A stretch of DNA of 64,000 nt from Pipra filicauda. Taxonomy: Eukaryota; Chordata; Aves; Passeriformes; Pipridae. Below are positions 44,926-59,500 of this stretch, one piece after another. The notes under the pieces are model-generated. The model was not told where the DNA came from and ran no database searches. It worked only from the letters and a program-made list of their open reading frames with translations. The stretch spans positions 1-64,000 of the forward strand of contig NW_024104668.1 in NCBI RefSeq assembly GCF_003945595.2. The letters are read 5' to 3'. Position 1 is the first letter of the stretch; each line of letters starts with the position of its first letter. A program made the position numbers and the translations under genes.

Positions 44926-46311
44926 GTTTCTACTAAAAGAACAAATGGTCAGACAGAAAACCTTCATGATAGTATGTTAAGTAAATTTGAATTAATGGAT
45001 TTTTAAAAGACTGTGGATCAAATCTTCATCCAGAAGTGAAATGTGGTGCCTGATAGGGAAAAGCAATAAGCAGGATTAGTGCTTTGATTTGTCAAGGTAT
45101 TTCCAATAGCAATCAAACTCAGTTATTCTAACAATCCTGTTTCAGTGGTACCCAGGCACTGAATGAAAATCGCATATAATTTCCTTGGGATATTCACAGG
45201 GTTAGTATGGAGCAGGGATAATTAACTCAGTTTGTCAGATGCACTTTCATTAGTCAGACAGAAGAGGAATGAAACTGAACAATGGAGTCTGAAGAATGTT
45301 ATATTTATTCAGGTTACAAATATACGCAAGTAATGAGCACACTACATAGAGAGATTCTTCTGAAGCATCCTTTAGTCCACCTCTGTTCACCTGCAAAGAC
45401 TTTTTAATTAGTTTGTAGATTTAGCTTCCTTTTGATGTGTTTATTATCAGTCTGTGTATCCTCTCCCTTTTTTGAGATCAGTAGGTTATTGCTTCTCACT
45501 TAACAACCAACCTTTTGTGAATCCTAATGAAAATCTGAAGGATCATCCTATAGAATGAATAAATAATAAATAATAAACTATAAAGCTGTGCTTTAAATAT
45601 GTTGTGTATTAAGAAAACCTTACCAGTTCTCAGTAAGAGCCCACAACTAAAGTAATTAGGCAGTTCTTTAATGACTTTCCTCCAGCTTTAGTATGCTTTT
45701 ATACACTCAACTTAAGTTTTTTTTCCTAGAATAACTTGCGAAGACATCATGTGTTGTACCACGATCCCCTCTTTTACTTCTTATTGATAATTTCTGTAAG
45801 ACACACAGGCATCTTTAGATTTGGCCAATCATGCTCCCTGCATTCCTTCTAGGTAACACACAACCGTCATTTTACTGTTCTAAAGGTGACTACCACTTCC
45901 TACTAAATCAATTGTCCTTGCAATACTAAAAGCAGTGTCTTTTAGTCTCTCAGAAAGAATCAGTAAACATGGAAGAATAATACCTATTTAGTTGTTGAAG
46001 AACAAAGCATAGAGTAGGCATGAGCAAAGGGTGGAGGCCAGAGATCAGTGTACGCCCATATGCAGAGCAAGTTCATCTTCATCATCTACTTTCCCAGTCC
46101 ACAGATAGTAATATAAGAAGATGCATGGAAGAAAGAGACATATGACAAGGTCCTGTTCCATGTTGTCACTGAGAAATAACAGGTGCATGAAATTTGGCAC
46201 ATTCCCTTACAGAGCAAACTATAATTATTTCATTGGTTCTCAGGCTACCGTATATTTTAACAAAATGATCTAGTTATATGCATCTTGGTTAATACTGCAA
46301 CTTCTAACACT
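44926..46311. other. AT-rich intergenic sequence
   Basis: Nothing recognised. Confidence 0.65.
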
Positions 46312-46317
46312 AATACT

Positions 46318-46786
46318 TGTGGCCGGAGCAGAGAGTTTTTTCTGAGCAATTTCTTCTGTATTTTGTAGGCCTTGCTTGACATGACTTTAGAAGCTGCAAG
46401 CTGTGTGAAACTATGCAGTGTTTATACTCGTTAGCTGTGTGTTTATAGTTATAAGGTATGAGAAAATAGTATGTTTATAGTAGAAAGCCTTGAGAAACTG
46501 GAGATAATGAGACACCTGCAGAATCTGTGAAAACCCCTAAAGGTGGATCAATAGAAGGGACTTTGTATGTCAAAAATTATCTCAGGCCGCATGGACAGAG
46601 CACCAAATCCAATGAACTGAAGGCATGAGATGCGTGCACAGACTGAGCTATCCAGTCACCTTGTTGTAAGCATGTACCCGGAGCAAACTAAACTGTATAA
46701 AAGTTAACTCATTTAAATAATAAATTGGACATCACTTTGGTCACATTGATCGTCCATGCATTGTTCCTGAACTCCTGCCGTCCACA
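46318..46786 (+). mobile_element. Solo LTR, 469 bp, with perfect 6-bp target duplication
   Basis: Begins TGTGGCCGGAGCAG, ends CCTGCCGTCCACA. AATACT is present on both sides (46312-46317 and 46787-46792). A TATA box (ctgtataaaagtt, near 46690) and ataataaattgg (AATAAA, near 46722) give plus orientation and a short R-U5. A 6-bp duplication is typical of class II (ERVK/alpharetrovirus-like) integrases; family assignment is inference. Confidence 0.85.
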
Positions 46787-46792
46787 AATACT

Positions 46793-48092
46793 AAACCTCA
46801 GAAGGACTTTAAAGTTAGGCTGCTGGCAATAATTGCCTGCTGAGGCCACAAAGCGGTGTTTTTGTCAGAGCTGCTATCCATGACAACCATAACTTAGAAT
46901 TTAAGGGTTGTATTAAAAATGTTCATATTCATGTAAAAGATTCCATTAGGGCAACCTAGACCATTTCCATGAAATAGACTGGTCTTTGGGAATGACAGAG
47001 AATTTTATCAATATTACTAGCTTGACACTGGATCAAATACAGGCATACAAAAATGGTAAATTACATTCCATGGATCATTTTGCTATATGAGAAGAATTGG
47101 TACCTTTCAGTTAAGAATCTTTGAGAGAAGCTATATAGTATGGGCTTTTATTACCAGGTGATATTAGATCTAGAAGTAGAAATACATTCTGTGATCTGCA
47201 CCTCTGCACTGAAATTGCCTTCTGGCTAGTGTGAAACCCAAGAGTATCAGAATTTGAAGGAAACTTCACTGTAATACAACATTTAGATAACAGTATATTC
47301 CTCGGTAGCTGTAGGCATTTTAGAGTGAATTGTAGTTACAATAGGGGCAGTAGTTGTTTAAAGCAAAAGTCTAGAATTTTTTTTAGTAACAGAATGTCTT
47401 GCTTTCATTGAAGCTGGTAATACATTTGAAGATTGTCTGTGCCCATATCTAAAACCTTTGTGTTTTCTTATATACCTATTTGCATATATGCATCATTCAC
47501 TACAGCAGAATCTGTATATCACTCAGAGGAAAAACAAAAAAACCCAAACCACCAAAACCAAGATCTCTTTTACCAATGGGTAGTACATTTGGAAAATAAG
47601 TTTTTCCTTGTTTGCTTGTTTAATCTGTGATTGTCCATTTTCATAGGTCTTTCTGAGGTAATTTTGATTTTCATATAGCTTCATGAAGAATATAAATACT
47701 TGATAAGATTATTCAAGTCTTGGGAGGTGAACTGTGCATACGTAACAGATGTAAACTTCTTTGTGGAATTTTTTTACTAGTTTTGCATTGTGTCTGGGTT
47801 TTGTGTTTTCTGATTTTTTTTCCTTTAGTGTATTTTTTGTTTGTTTGTTTGTTTGTTTTTAATAGATGATGGGGTCAAAAGGAATAAAGAAATACAGGTT
47901 GGGAAGGCACTTAAATACTATGGCAAAAACTGGGGAAAAGGAAATACTATTTATCTTCCTCTTTTCTTGGTTATGCTCAGTCTTCGTTTGCATTTATTTC
48001 ATTTGTCTGAAACACTGAAGGAAAGGAAGTAAATTCTCCTTAAAAGGTGTGTCAGACAAGGTCAAAACAGAGATGTATTTCAAGATGTTGTA
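46793..48092. other. AT-rich intergenic sequence
   Basis: No gene recognised. A (GTTT)n run lies at about 47835-47860. Confidence 0.65.
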
Positions 48093-48300
48093 TGCTGGTT
48101 TTGGCTGGGATAGAGTTCATTTTCTTCACAGTGGCTAGTATGGGGCTATATTTTGGTTTTGTGCTGAAAACTGTGTTGATAATACAGGGATGTTTTAGAT
48201 ACTGGTGAGTAGTACTTGCACAACATCAAGTCCTTTTTCCTTTCTCGTACTGCCACACTGGTGAGGAGGCTGAGCGTGCATGGGAACTTGGGATGAGACA
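48093..48300 (+). mobile_element. ERVL-like LTR, 5' part only
   Basis: tgctggttttggctgggata, ttcattttcttcacagtggc and gtgctgaaaactgtgttgat match the start of the LTR at 51402. It stops after about 200 bp and is followed at once by CR1 sequence. Confidence 0.8.
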
Positions 48301-48307
48301 TCTATAG

Positions 48308-48827
48308 TGCTGTATTTAGTTCTGGGCTCCAACATTTCAGATGGATGTGAAGATCTTCGAATGTGTCCAGAGGAGGGTGACAAAGGTGGTGAAAGGGCTG
48401 GGAGGAATGTCCTGTGAGGAGCTGCTGAGGACTTCGGGCTTGCCTAATTTTGAGCAAAGGAGGTTGAGGGCTGACCTCATTGTTCTCTACATCTTGCTGA
48501 GGAGAGGACGTGGAGATGGAGATGCTGAATTCTTCTCCTTCATATCCAGTGACAGGATGTGTGGAAATGGTTCAAAGCTGTATCAGGCAAGGTTTTGACT
48601 GGATTTTGGATAGCTTTTTTTTACTGAGGGAGTGGTCAAACATTGGAACAGGCTTCTAGAGAGGTGGTCAATGCCCCAAACCTCAGTCAATGTTGAAGTG
48701 GCATTTGGACAATGACCTTAATAACATGTTTTAGCTTTTCATCAGCCCTAGAATGACCAGGCAATTGGACTAAATGATCAATTTAGGACACTTCCAACTT
48801 AAACATTCTATTCTATTCTATTCTATT
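48308..48827 (+). mobile_element. CR1 LINE 3' fragment
   Basis: Codes VQRRVTKVVKGLGGMSCEEL-type sequence followed by a degraded 3' end. The tail is a TTCTA pentamer run (48806-48827) in place of the ATTCTATG octamers. It directly abuts the truncated LTR on its left. Confidence 0.88.
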
Positions 48828-51401
48828 TGTTCCATTACATTTCATTCCGTTCTCTTCTGCAGAACTGGAAACAAGATATTGCTTCTGTCTTCTACGTACT
48901 TTTCTCTAAATTTTATGGGAGAAAAAATATAGAATTTGAGCCATAAATATCACCTTAATAAAATTTTCTGCATTAATGTGATTTGTTAAAAAAGTGTGAA
49001 CGCAAAGCAGGTCCCAGGAGACAACATTAAAATCTTTCTTGAATTGGAACTGGTGGGAGTTTGTACTAGATGGTATCAAGGGTAAAATCCAGTATAGCTA
49101 GGAATGAAAACAGTTTGACCTCAAAAACAAATGGAAAAGAGAATGGTCAGCTCTCAGAATAAAATCCTTTCAAAGAAATATATAGCAGTTGAAATAAAAA
49201 TGATTCTGCAAAGCAATATACCAACTTTTTTTTTTGTATTTGTGAAAATACAAATATAATTTTTTCTTTCTTCATAGAAGATAAAAAATAATGATGCAAG
49301 GTTCATGAAATAGCAAAAGAATTAATTTTACTGGTCATTGAAACCATTTACAGCTAAACCCCTTCTTCATTTTCCAGGGGTATGAACCAAAAATTAAACA
49401 GTAGATAAAACTTATCTCTATCCAAGATAGCTCCTGTGAAGCCAAAGTAGCTCCTTTGATTTTTCAAACAAGATAGGAGCATATATTTTCCATTCTTACT
49501 TTGTTCCAGACATGTTCTGATCACATTTCCATTGTTATAACCTTTGAGTGGTTTTAGTCAGTGCATTAAGTGGTAAGACTAAAGATTTCCCATATATGAT
49601 TTGATCTTTCTTTATTTTACTACATGTGTTTGTTTCATATGCTCCATTGATATCAAGTGATGAGATCCTTATCAAATTTTTCAATATTCTATTTCCCAAG
49701 ACTACACACAAATAAAACAGTTTTTAAGTTAATTTCTTAATAGTATTTTGGATGAGAATCTGATTTCCTTTCTATCTCTCTAAAAATAATTTTAAAAAAA
49801 TGCCTCTATTTCAATGCTATTATGTAAAATGTTTCAGAATCTGGCCACTAAAAGAATGTTGGAGTGTTTTGGCTTTGATTTTATTTTATTTTTTTTTTTC
49901 TTTTTTTTTGACGATATGTTACAGTCAAAAAGTCACAAAGTATCCTGATATTTCTTTTTTCTTACAGAAACATATAGTTTTTGAGCACTGAAGAGTAATG
50001 ATAAATTATCATTAGAATGAGAAAAAATAGCTTTCTAAAGCTATTGTTGAAAAGAAATATTTTCACGGAATTAGATATATCTGATAAATCTGCATTCTCT
50101 CAAGTCCATTAACCTTTTCCAAATGCGTCACCCCAGGTCCATATGAATTCACCACCTTTATCCTGCATGCATAGTACACCATCATCTCTCCAAACCAACT
50201 TGCTAAATCATCCTTCCCCTTCATTGCCAATGTTTGTCTCTATGTGAGTGCTTGTGAATGTTTGAGGCATTTTTTTTAATCTTCCTTTCTAATCATCCCT
50301 TTGTTCCACAGTACACTAACGACGATGAGAATCAAACCGGATGGTCAAACCCTAGACCATTGCTCTTTATGCTACATTGAGTTATTGTCTGAGGAAATAG
50401 ATTTTAAAGCTGAGAGAAATCATTAGATCATTAACGTGTTTTCACAGTATATCACAACCATTATATTTCACCCAGCTATCGCTCTAATAGATTTCTGAGA
50501 TTAAACATTGATAAAAGGCAATGAAGCCCCACTGTTCCAATTGTAAAGATCTTTTTAATACAGATAGCCTCTGCATGGTCCTATTCAGCTTTTCGGTTAG
50601 GAGAGCTGGTTTTGACACCATGGATCAAAGTTCTAGTTCACGCAGAGCACGCGTCCACAGATGCTAATTAAAACTTAAAAGGACATTAATAAGTTGACAT
50701 ATTCTTTAAACTGTCACTGGTTTTCTTATAAACAACATATTCTAACTCGAGCGGAAGTTGCAAAAAGTATTACTAGTTGAATATTTTTTCTGTTATGTGG
50801 AATATCCTTTTAAATTATCATAATAGTTTCTTTGGCTGTCAAAGTACAAGCAGCTGGAACTTTTGTTATTGTTACTAAGAGAAATGAAGATGTAGCTTCT
50901 GGGGTTTTTTTGGTGTAACAATTTAAATATAGGCTAAATAAGCTGTAATCATTTTTATCTCCAACCACTTTGATAGCAAGCAAGTAATATTAAACCATAT
51001 GTTCATAGTTAGAATGTTCAGGAAGGGAGCTGCCTCTGTCAGCAGTTTGTATATCAGCTGCACTTCTGCCATATTTTGCCACCTTGCTGGATGAAAATGA
51101 ATGCAAAGAAGAGTCACCTGAAGAAAGTGAACAGCTGACTAAGCATTAAATTTAATGAGAGCATAGAGATCTATGAGGAGCAGTTGGAAGGGGGAAATGG
51201 CACAGGTGAACTCATCCACTTACTTCCAAAATAACTGTGACATTAATCAGAAAGAAAGTTGGGAAATGGATAGACTATATACTTTGAAACAGATGCAAAA
51301 TAGGAAAAGACTGAATGCTTTCATCTAAGGACCTGACAGCCAAGGTGAATGGCTTTTCTTTCTGGTATGTCTTTCATAGAGAAGAAAATCAAGACATGAC
51401 A
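48828..51401. other. AT-rich intergenic sequence
   Basis: No gene or repeat family recognised. T-runs lie near 49884-49909. Confidence 0.6.
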
Positions 51402-51988
51402 TGCTAGTTTTGGGGTAGAGTTAATTTTCTTCACAGAAAATTAACTAGGCTATGTTTTGTATTTGTGCTGGAAACAGTATTGATAATATAATGATGCTTT
51501 TGTGACTGCTGACTGAGCAGTCCTCATACAAAACCCTTTCCGCTTCTTGTATTCTCTGCCAATCTGAAGACTGGGGGTGCACAAGAAGATGGGAGGGGAC
51601 AGAGTTAGGACAGCTGACCCAAATTGACCAAAGGGTTATTCCATACCATGTGGTATCATATTTAGCATATAAAGCTGAGAGAAGAAAGAGGAATGGGGGA
51701 ACATTTGGAGTGATGGCATTTGTCTTCTTGAGTAACCGATACACGTGATGGAGCACTGTTTTTGGGAAATGGCTGAACACTTGCTTGCCCATGGAAAGTA
51801 GTTTATTAATTTCTTGTTTTGCTTTACTTGTGTATGTGGCTTTTTTTTCTGTATTAAACTATCTTTATCTCAATTCACGTGTTTCTTCACTTTTACTCTT
51901 CCAATTATCTCCCTCCTAGAACCAGTGGAGAGGAAGAGAGTGAAAGACTGCATGGTGCTTGATTGCTGGCTGGGGTTAAACCATGACA
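51402..51988 (+). mobile_element. ERVL-like solo LTR, 587 bp
   Basis: Begins tgctagttttggggtagag and ends ggggttaaaccatgaca. It contains TATA box agcatataaagctgag (about 51662-51677), ggagtgatggcatttgtctt, and ctgtattaaactatctttat (a TATTAAA-type poly(A) signal). I recognise this as a widespread bird ERVL LTR from memory. An exact target duplication is not clear. No internal region is attached. Confidence 0.85.
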
Positions 51989-52713
51989 CATGAGTCTGTA
52001 CTTGTGTTTATAAATATAGCTTACATTTTAAAAGTAAAGAACTAAGGCTAGAATCTTACTTTTTTCTCTTTTAATGCAGTCTTTAAAAAACATATGGTTT
52101 CCAGTTTGCTTTTTCTCCCAATATCCTTCCCTCTGTCTTATCTGAAAACTCCATCACATGGAAACCTACTGCGGAGACAGGTGAGTAACTGTGCAAACTG
52201 CTGCCATTTCAGTTAATGAAGTTACAGAGGGTTTTGAGGGAATTAATTTGTTAGTGATTTTTTGGATTTTTTTTTCACTTTAAGTATGAGAAGAAAAAGG
52301 TGTGCTGATGAAGGTAAACTTCCACCTATGTAACCTTGATGTGCTCTTTTTCCAATAGTTTCCATCCAGCCTCTTTTCATTTTCATCTGTAGTTCTTACC
52401 CCAGGCTCATTCTCCTTGTCAGACACTAGCTTACAATGGGGTAGTGGAGAAGAAATGTTACATTCTTGTCTGAATCAAAATGAGGCAGAATACAGTATTG
52501 CAGTTTCTGTATAGAACATTTCATTTCAGTCATACTATGTGGAAGTGAAAATTCAAGTTCTGTTTCAAATGTATTTTAATAATGAAATAATAGCATGTTA
52601 AAAAAGTTTATTGTGATCATGTTTAATAGCATTTCCTTGAGGTTTGCTTTTTCCCGTGTTCCCTGTTAACCTTACTATTGTATCTATACTTTTATACTAC
52701 CATGAATATGTTT

Positions 52714-52744
<31 letters not shown>

Positions 52745-55700
52745 AGTATCATGTACTGGTGCCAGCTTGTAATTTATAAGACAAATTCTCACTAAACTAT
52801 TTTCAGCTAAGCTTATAGTATATATTATAGCTTAATACTTTCTTATATGTTCTTTATTATGTTTTAGTTTGTGAAAGAAATTGAATGATCTTTCTTAGGG
52901 ATTAAGAATGAAGAACAATATAAATGATTACCAAGACTTTCTACCGTAGAAATAGCTAGTGGAAATCAGAGGGCAAAGTAGCAAAAGGCAGAGGTAATCC
53001 TTTAGAGTGAACTCTGCAAGGAAAGTCAGAGGAATCCCACTCAACGTGGGCACTGTATAAAAGAGAGAGTTGAAACTCATTGTAATACAAGAGTGTCCGA
53101 GAAGATATGAAGTTTTTCCTCTTTTCCTTGGGTCATCTTTCTTCATATCACAAATCCTCTTCAGGTTTTCTCTTCTACTAAATTACTTTTGAGAGCATGA
53201 CCCAGATATGGGGAAAAGCAGGTGGGTTTTTTTGGAGGGGGAATACCATTATGAGTAATAGTTTATATTTCTTTCATAGAAAGAGGACCTCTGAGACAGA
53301 AGGGAACAACACCTTATATAAAACAAATCATTCTATTAATGTCTAATCAAACAGCTTTGCAAGATAAATTTTTGATAATCTGTATCTATTGTGCCTTAAT
53401 ACTGCTCCTTAAAATTTAACTACTCTTTGTTTTGCTAATTTCAGTTGTCACAAAGTCAAATCTAAGTAATTTAATATCAGAATGTGCTGAGGAGCTTACT
53501 TTTAATGGAAAAAAATAAAAATGTTTTTCTTTTTGCAGCCACTGATTCTGGAAGCTCAATTCAACCATTCTAATGCCAAGATAAGGCTTTCTATAATCTA
53601 CAAGGGTTGTTTTTCGTTGGATAATCTTTTGCAGGTCTCTTTAATGACTTGCACCTGCTCTGATGTAGAAAGACATCCTTGAATTTGAAGGTAAATAGTT
53701 AAGGCAGTTTTAAGCTACCTTTTATATTTTCCAATCCATATCTACTCTGGTGCCTGTGAAAAGTAGCAGAAAATCCTGGGAACTCATTCTATAATGCATG
53801 TCTTATATACCAATATGCTGTGCTAGAGCACTGGTGTCCTGCAGTACCTTTTTCACCCCCAACTATATTAGAGGTTCAGCAGCTCTGCCTGTAGCCAGAT
53901 TTGCATATGCTCATTACTGCATTGCCTTGTGGCTGTTTTCCTCAGTACCTGAACCAAGGGAATCCTCCTACAACTAGAAATAAGACTTTATAGCTACTCT
54001 GCCTCATGGGCCTTAGATACAATGCTTAGAATAAGTTCAGCTCCTGAAATAGAATTCAATAAATCCAGCTATTTTTCAAAAATGTCATGTTTAGTCTGAG
54101 GTTATGAAGAGCTTGTAGTTGAATTAGTGTTCTGCTGTCACAAATGTAAGTCAATACCAAATAATCAAGTGGATATAGCCTCCAAAGTAGGAATTACTGT
54201 TGATTAAGAGCTGTGCAGAAGTCATGATAAGGGCACAGTCTCAGTTTCAAATTACTTCAATCTTTTTGTGCAATACATCTTGATGCAGCAAAACCTTCTT
54301 AAATAGTAAAGCTGAAAAATGAGTTTGAGGTTGATGTGGGTAAACATCACAACTCAAACAGGACACTGAGAGAGAGGGATAGATATAAAAATATGCAAAA
54401 TTTCCTGATGTGAACCTGTATTTGTAATGGCTGTTATATACATCAAGGAGACAGTAGCTGCTTACGGACCATATTTTTTTGTATGTAATTCACTCATTGT
54501 TTAGTGATGACTGACAATCAGTCCTACATGTTGATTGCTACTGTTAATGCACAATTATTGTAACTACAAAATCTAGTTAAAAAAATCTTCTCTATTATAT
54601 ATAGGCTGTGAAATTAATCCTTTAGATAGAGCAAGTTCTACTTTAGTAGAAGTGACTTTCGCTAGTGAAAAACAAGCTTATTCAGTTTCAATACAACATG
54701 TCTTAGAAGAATGAACATACCTGCTTAGACTGCCTAATGCTTAGAGATACTATTGCTCCATGTATTCTTTAGAGTGAATTCTGAATAATATAAATCAATA
54801 TTAAAAATTACTTATTTGAGAGGAAAACTGCAAAGACAGTTTTATTAGCTGTAGACTTACTCTGTTTTTTGTATTATAAGTAACTTCAAACTATGACATT
54901 ATTTTTAGCTCAAAAAACCACAACCCAAATGTTTCTTTCAATCTGTTGCTTAGAGAACAGAGCAGAAACAATATGCCTTATAGCTTACAATACTAGTCTA
55001 CTGAAAATCTGTGGCTGAGATTTCTCCCTGTTTTCCTTTTCCATAATGTTATACTCCACTAAATATGGCCTAGTATTTAAGTTTTGCTTTCAGGTGTGAA
55101 AAAAGAACTCTCTAATGTTGGGCAAGTTGATGAGGACAGACTGCTTTAACTATGCATATGCTACATCAGAGCTGGCTGGAAGGTCTGATCAATAGCCCAC
55201 AACATAACTAGTCGCAGGGAAGAGATTGCTTTAAAGAGTAGGGTCTCTGCATAGTCAGGCTATGGAAAGAAAGGAGAATATTCTGGAAATCCAGCAGTCT
55301 GTTAGGATAAAAGACAGGATGTAGCATATAAGGTCACAGCAGGGTGATTTTCAATTTATTTTTTCTGTCTGATAGACTGGAGAAGTACATTTTTGAAAGG
55401 TTGTTTCTCCAATTGTAAGAGGTGAGCCTGGTTCCACAAGCTCTCTCATGATTTTTTAGCGTGTTGGTTCAACTACAAAGCTCTACCTTGCTGTTCTAAA
55501 TTCATTACTAAACTGTAATGTTTGTAGGTGCTTTGTGTTTTACTTTAATCTTTTGTCTTGTATTGCTTGATCCCTAATATGACAATGTATTGTGTGTTGT
55601 TATTCCTCTCTGTGAGCTGAAAATTTATTCTCTTTAGTGAAGCAGCAGGTATGGTTTTTCAAGCTCAGTTTGACTTGTGGCTGCTAACAGGGGAACATTT

Positions 55701-56500
55701 CCCCCTTCATCCACCTCCCTTTAATAACAAACAAACAAACAAAAAGAGGTTTGGTTAAAAAGAGCTGTGAAAATGAAAGGTTCACCATCTAAAAATAAAA
55801 AGGAACTGATGACACCTTTTGTATTTACTAACACTAGCAGTGCAATTTCTTGATCTTGTGTGACTCTGCTTTTGTTCCCTATGCCAACAGAAGACTTGAA
55901 CTCCGCGTGGATTGCACGGCTGAGCCTTATCTATTTTAGTGGGACTTTGTGCAATATTAAGGAACTGTCTTCATAAAAATGTGTTATAGAACTGAAATCT
56001 CAAGTCAAGGAGAGGCTCCAACACCCATTGCAGAGATGCTCTTACTGCTATTAGCTGATTTCCAGCCCTCTAATATACAAATTCCATATTCTGTCACTAA
56101 TTATATCTAAAATCTGTGTGTTGCGGTTTAATTTTTGGTGGACTCAGATTGTGAGAAATACCAAGGATAATAAGACCAGACATAATGTGCCTTACTGTGC
56201 CAAGAAATGTCCTGTTCAGAAGATGGACAGCTTTATGTTGATCAAAGTTTAACTGTCTCTGTCTTCTGTGGTGGATTTAGCTTGTGCCATATATAGAGTT
56301 ATAGAATGCATTAATGAACATCCACAAGTCTGTTAAAAGAGGAAGAATGAAAACAAAAACAATGTGAACAATTTATTACCAGAAAGTATCAATACAAATG
56401 CAGATGTTCTTATCAATGTTCATACCACAAAACCAATCTCTCCATCCATTTGATTACTGCTCATGGATGGATTACCTGTCTCTTTTTTTTAAAAAATGTA
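51989..56500. other. AT-rich intergenic sequence
   Basis: No gene recognised. Includes the GT microsatellite at 52719 and an (AAAC)n run near 55727-55743. Confidence 0.6.
52719..52744. repeat. (GT)13 microsatellite
   Basis: Thirteen uninterrupted GT dinucleotides preceded by a run of T. Confidence 0.97.
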
Positions 56501-59500
56501 ATCCATTAAAAGGCTCCATCTCAGTTCAGGTCAGGGTGATTAGGCATGGCTCGAGTTATGCTATAGTTGTGCCAGGGTCTGGTTCTGTCTCAAGCTCTCC
56601 TTGAACAGGCATTGACCTTTCATTGATTAAGATCAGTCCTGACTTTTCAACCTTGCCTTTGGTTGAAGATCACAGGACTGTCATTGGAACCTCCTCAGGT
56701 GCTGCAAGGTGATACCCTGGCAGTGAAGGTACTGCCTGTACTCTCAGAGTTGGTTCCTGCTTCATCCTTCCTTGAAGTGCAACCCTACTCTTGCTGCTCT
56801 CTAATAGAAGATTTCAAAAGCAGGTCACAAGAGCCACCCCTACAATGAAATTGTTAGCTAAAGGTCATGCAAATCGATAGCAGAAGCAGGAAAAGGCATG
56901 GGCAACCGGTCTGTGACCTACCCAAGCTTCGTGATTTACACACTGTTCCTCCTGTGAATCACTTGTCATTAGAGTGGTACAGCATTGTACTTGGCAGTTA
57001 CTCACAAGTTCAAGTGAAAGGCCTTGTTAAATATTCTCTGATCAGGTCCTTTTAGATACTCCATGCATAGAAGATGTAATGTTTAATGTTCAATTTTTTC
57101 AAAGTCAATGCTACACAGGATTTCTGATTTAGCACAGTGGTACAAAATATAATGAAAGCACAATAAAAATGTAAGGTAGATTTAGGAAAATAGAGCAATT
57201 ACAATACAAAGTTCAGTGCCAACACCAATGTGATTCCCCTTGCCAGTCTCTATAATATGTTCGCTGTCATGACACTGGACATCTTCAGTTGCAAGAAAGA
57301 AATACATGGGTGAAGCCTACTCAAGTCTGTTGCTGTATTCAGAATTCTTTTACTACTTTTCCAGTTTTTATAATCTATGCTGGCCTGGGTCACACATTCA
57401 TTCCTCCCATACTGGTCTGGCTAACTCTGGAAGGCATTCATAGACTTTTTGTGAACTCAAGGAGAAACATTTACACCACCCTTGATCCACTCAACTGTTA
57501 ATAACTGTTTATCTGAAACAAAAGCCACCTTCCCATCTCCTTTATGTTGCAATACAGTCAGCTCCTTTGCAACAGCTATGTTACAACCTGCATTACTCCC
57601 TGAGGAATTTTTTTAAAGCCTTATGCTTCAAGAATTATGATGAAAGTAAAGAATTTAGCAGCAGCTATGTGGATAGTGAGAAACAGTCACTAACAGTGTC
57701 TCATAAAAAGTAATTAATTTAATGCAAAATAAATATTCTTTTGATCATGTACTTCTGATAATGTACTCAATTTCTGGTTTGTATTATATCAAACACAGCT
57801 TTCAGGAAATAATTTGTTTTACTATTGCAAACATTTATATATGCTATAGTAAAAAAGAAAGAAAGACTACATTTCAGTGAAGAAACTTAAATATGAGATC
57901 TTAAAAATTTTGTCTTGAGATGCTTTACAATATTCTTGTGACAATATGAAAAAATAGACTAACAGTCACTTTTTTGGGTGGGGGAGTGTAGGCTAGATAA
58001 AGCATTAAAAAAAAGAAAGCTTTTGCACAATTATTTCTGCTGCAATGTCTTGAATGTCAAGTGATGTCAAGTGATTTACTGAACAAATATTTACACTTTT
58101 TCTATCTCTTTGCTAATGACAACATATTAAGTTCTGATTAGCTATTCTTTACTGCAACAGCTGAGAGATGTTCTACTTGCACTATTATCATATTTCAATC
58201 AAAAAGAATTGGTTAGACTCTGTAAGTTTAAAAAGAAAGGAAGAATGATTAAATTATGAATCTTTGCATATTTTCCTGAAGGAAGACTTCAGGCACCTTA
58301 TGCGGAGTTTTTATAATTTAAGTTTGAAAGCAATATAAGAACAAACTGTTCAGGTAGGTGTTCAAAGCAAAGTTATCAATACAATTGATACTTGTACAGT
58401 TGTATTTCATATGGAATCATGACTACTTTACTTAAAGCTTCCAGTGCTTTACCTAAGTACCTCACATAGCAAAACTATGAGGCACAACAGAGTTGTGAAA
58501 TGTTGATACTTAGTTACTGAACGCCATCATAGGCAGGAAGAGACTTAAAATACCTCATTTCAGCATTTAGTCTAATTCTGAATCTCCTGTCTCCAAATTT
58601 TTTGAAGAATAGATGTGGTCAAGTATTGTTATGTTTTAATCCAGGTATTTAACAACTTCTTTCTGGTATTTTCTCTCAGAAGCAGCTATTGTAAGTACCA
58701 AAGAAGGAAAATGACTCATGGAGTAAAATGCGACTTAAATGGGAACAATATTCAATGGAAATTAGAATAGCAAGCTACCAGTAGATTTCTACTCTGCCGC
58801 AAGCAATATAACTACATGTTGTACAGTTTAGGATTCTATATATTTCTCAGAAAAAAACCTGTATATAGTTATATTAACCTTGTACCATACATTAGCATAC
58901 TTCTCTTTTTCCATTCTGTGTAAAGATGAACATGCAAGCATATGCTGAATGCTCTACAACAATATGTAGTAGTAGAACAGTACCTCAATGTGTATGAAAG
59001 TAAACCAAATATTTTAAATTGAAAGTTATTTTGTTGTAGTTGTTGAAAATACTCACTTGAAAAAAAAAGAGGCATTAGCACTGCTCTGAAAGACCATAAG
59101 TTATTTATTTACGAGTCAGTTGGCAGCTATGATAAATTTTCTGTAGCCACAAGTGTAGCTAGAAAATATGTTCATTCGAGGACCACTGAGTTATGGTCCT
59201 TACGAGATTCTTCCAAACGAACCAAAAGGTGAAACAGTAATTATCTCACCATTAAGCTAGATGATACAAAGTGGGAGATGGAGAGCAACATGTTGAAAAC
59301 TTTATGTTTAGATAATGAATAAACAAAAAAAATATAAATCCCACTTACCAGTTGATAATAATATCTTTAAGAAATAGTGTCAGCAAAAAATGAATACTCC
59401 TGTTACAACTCTAGTATCCAATTTAAAGACTAGGTTGCCTGAACACTCATTCAGTTTATTGCACTAGAGTTTGTGCGTTCTGTGTACCAAAGGAACATGT

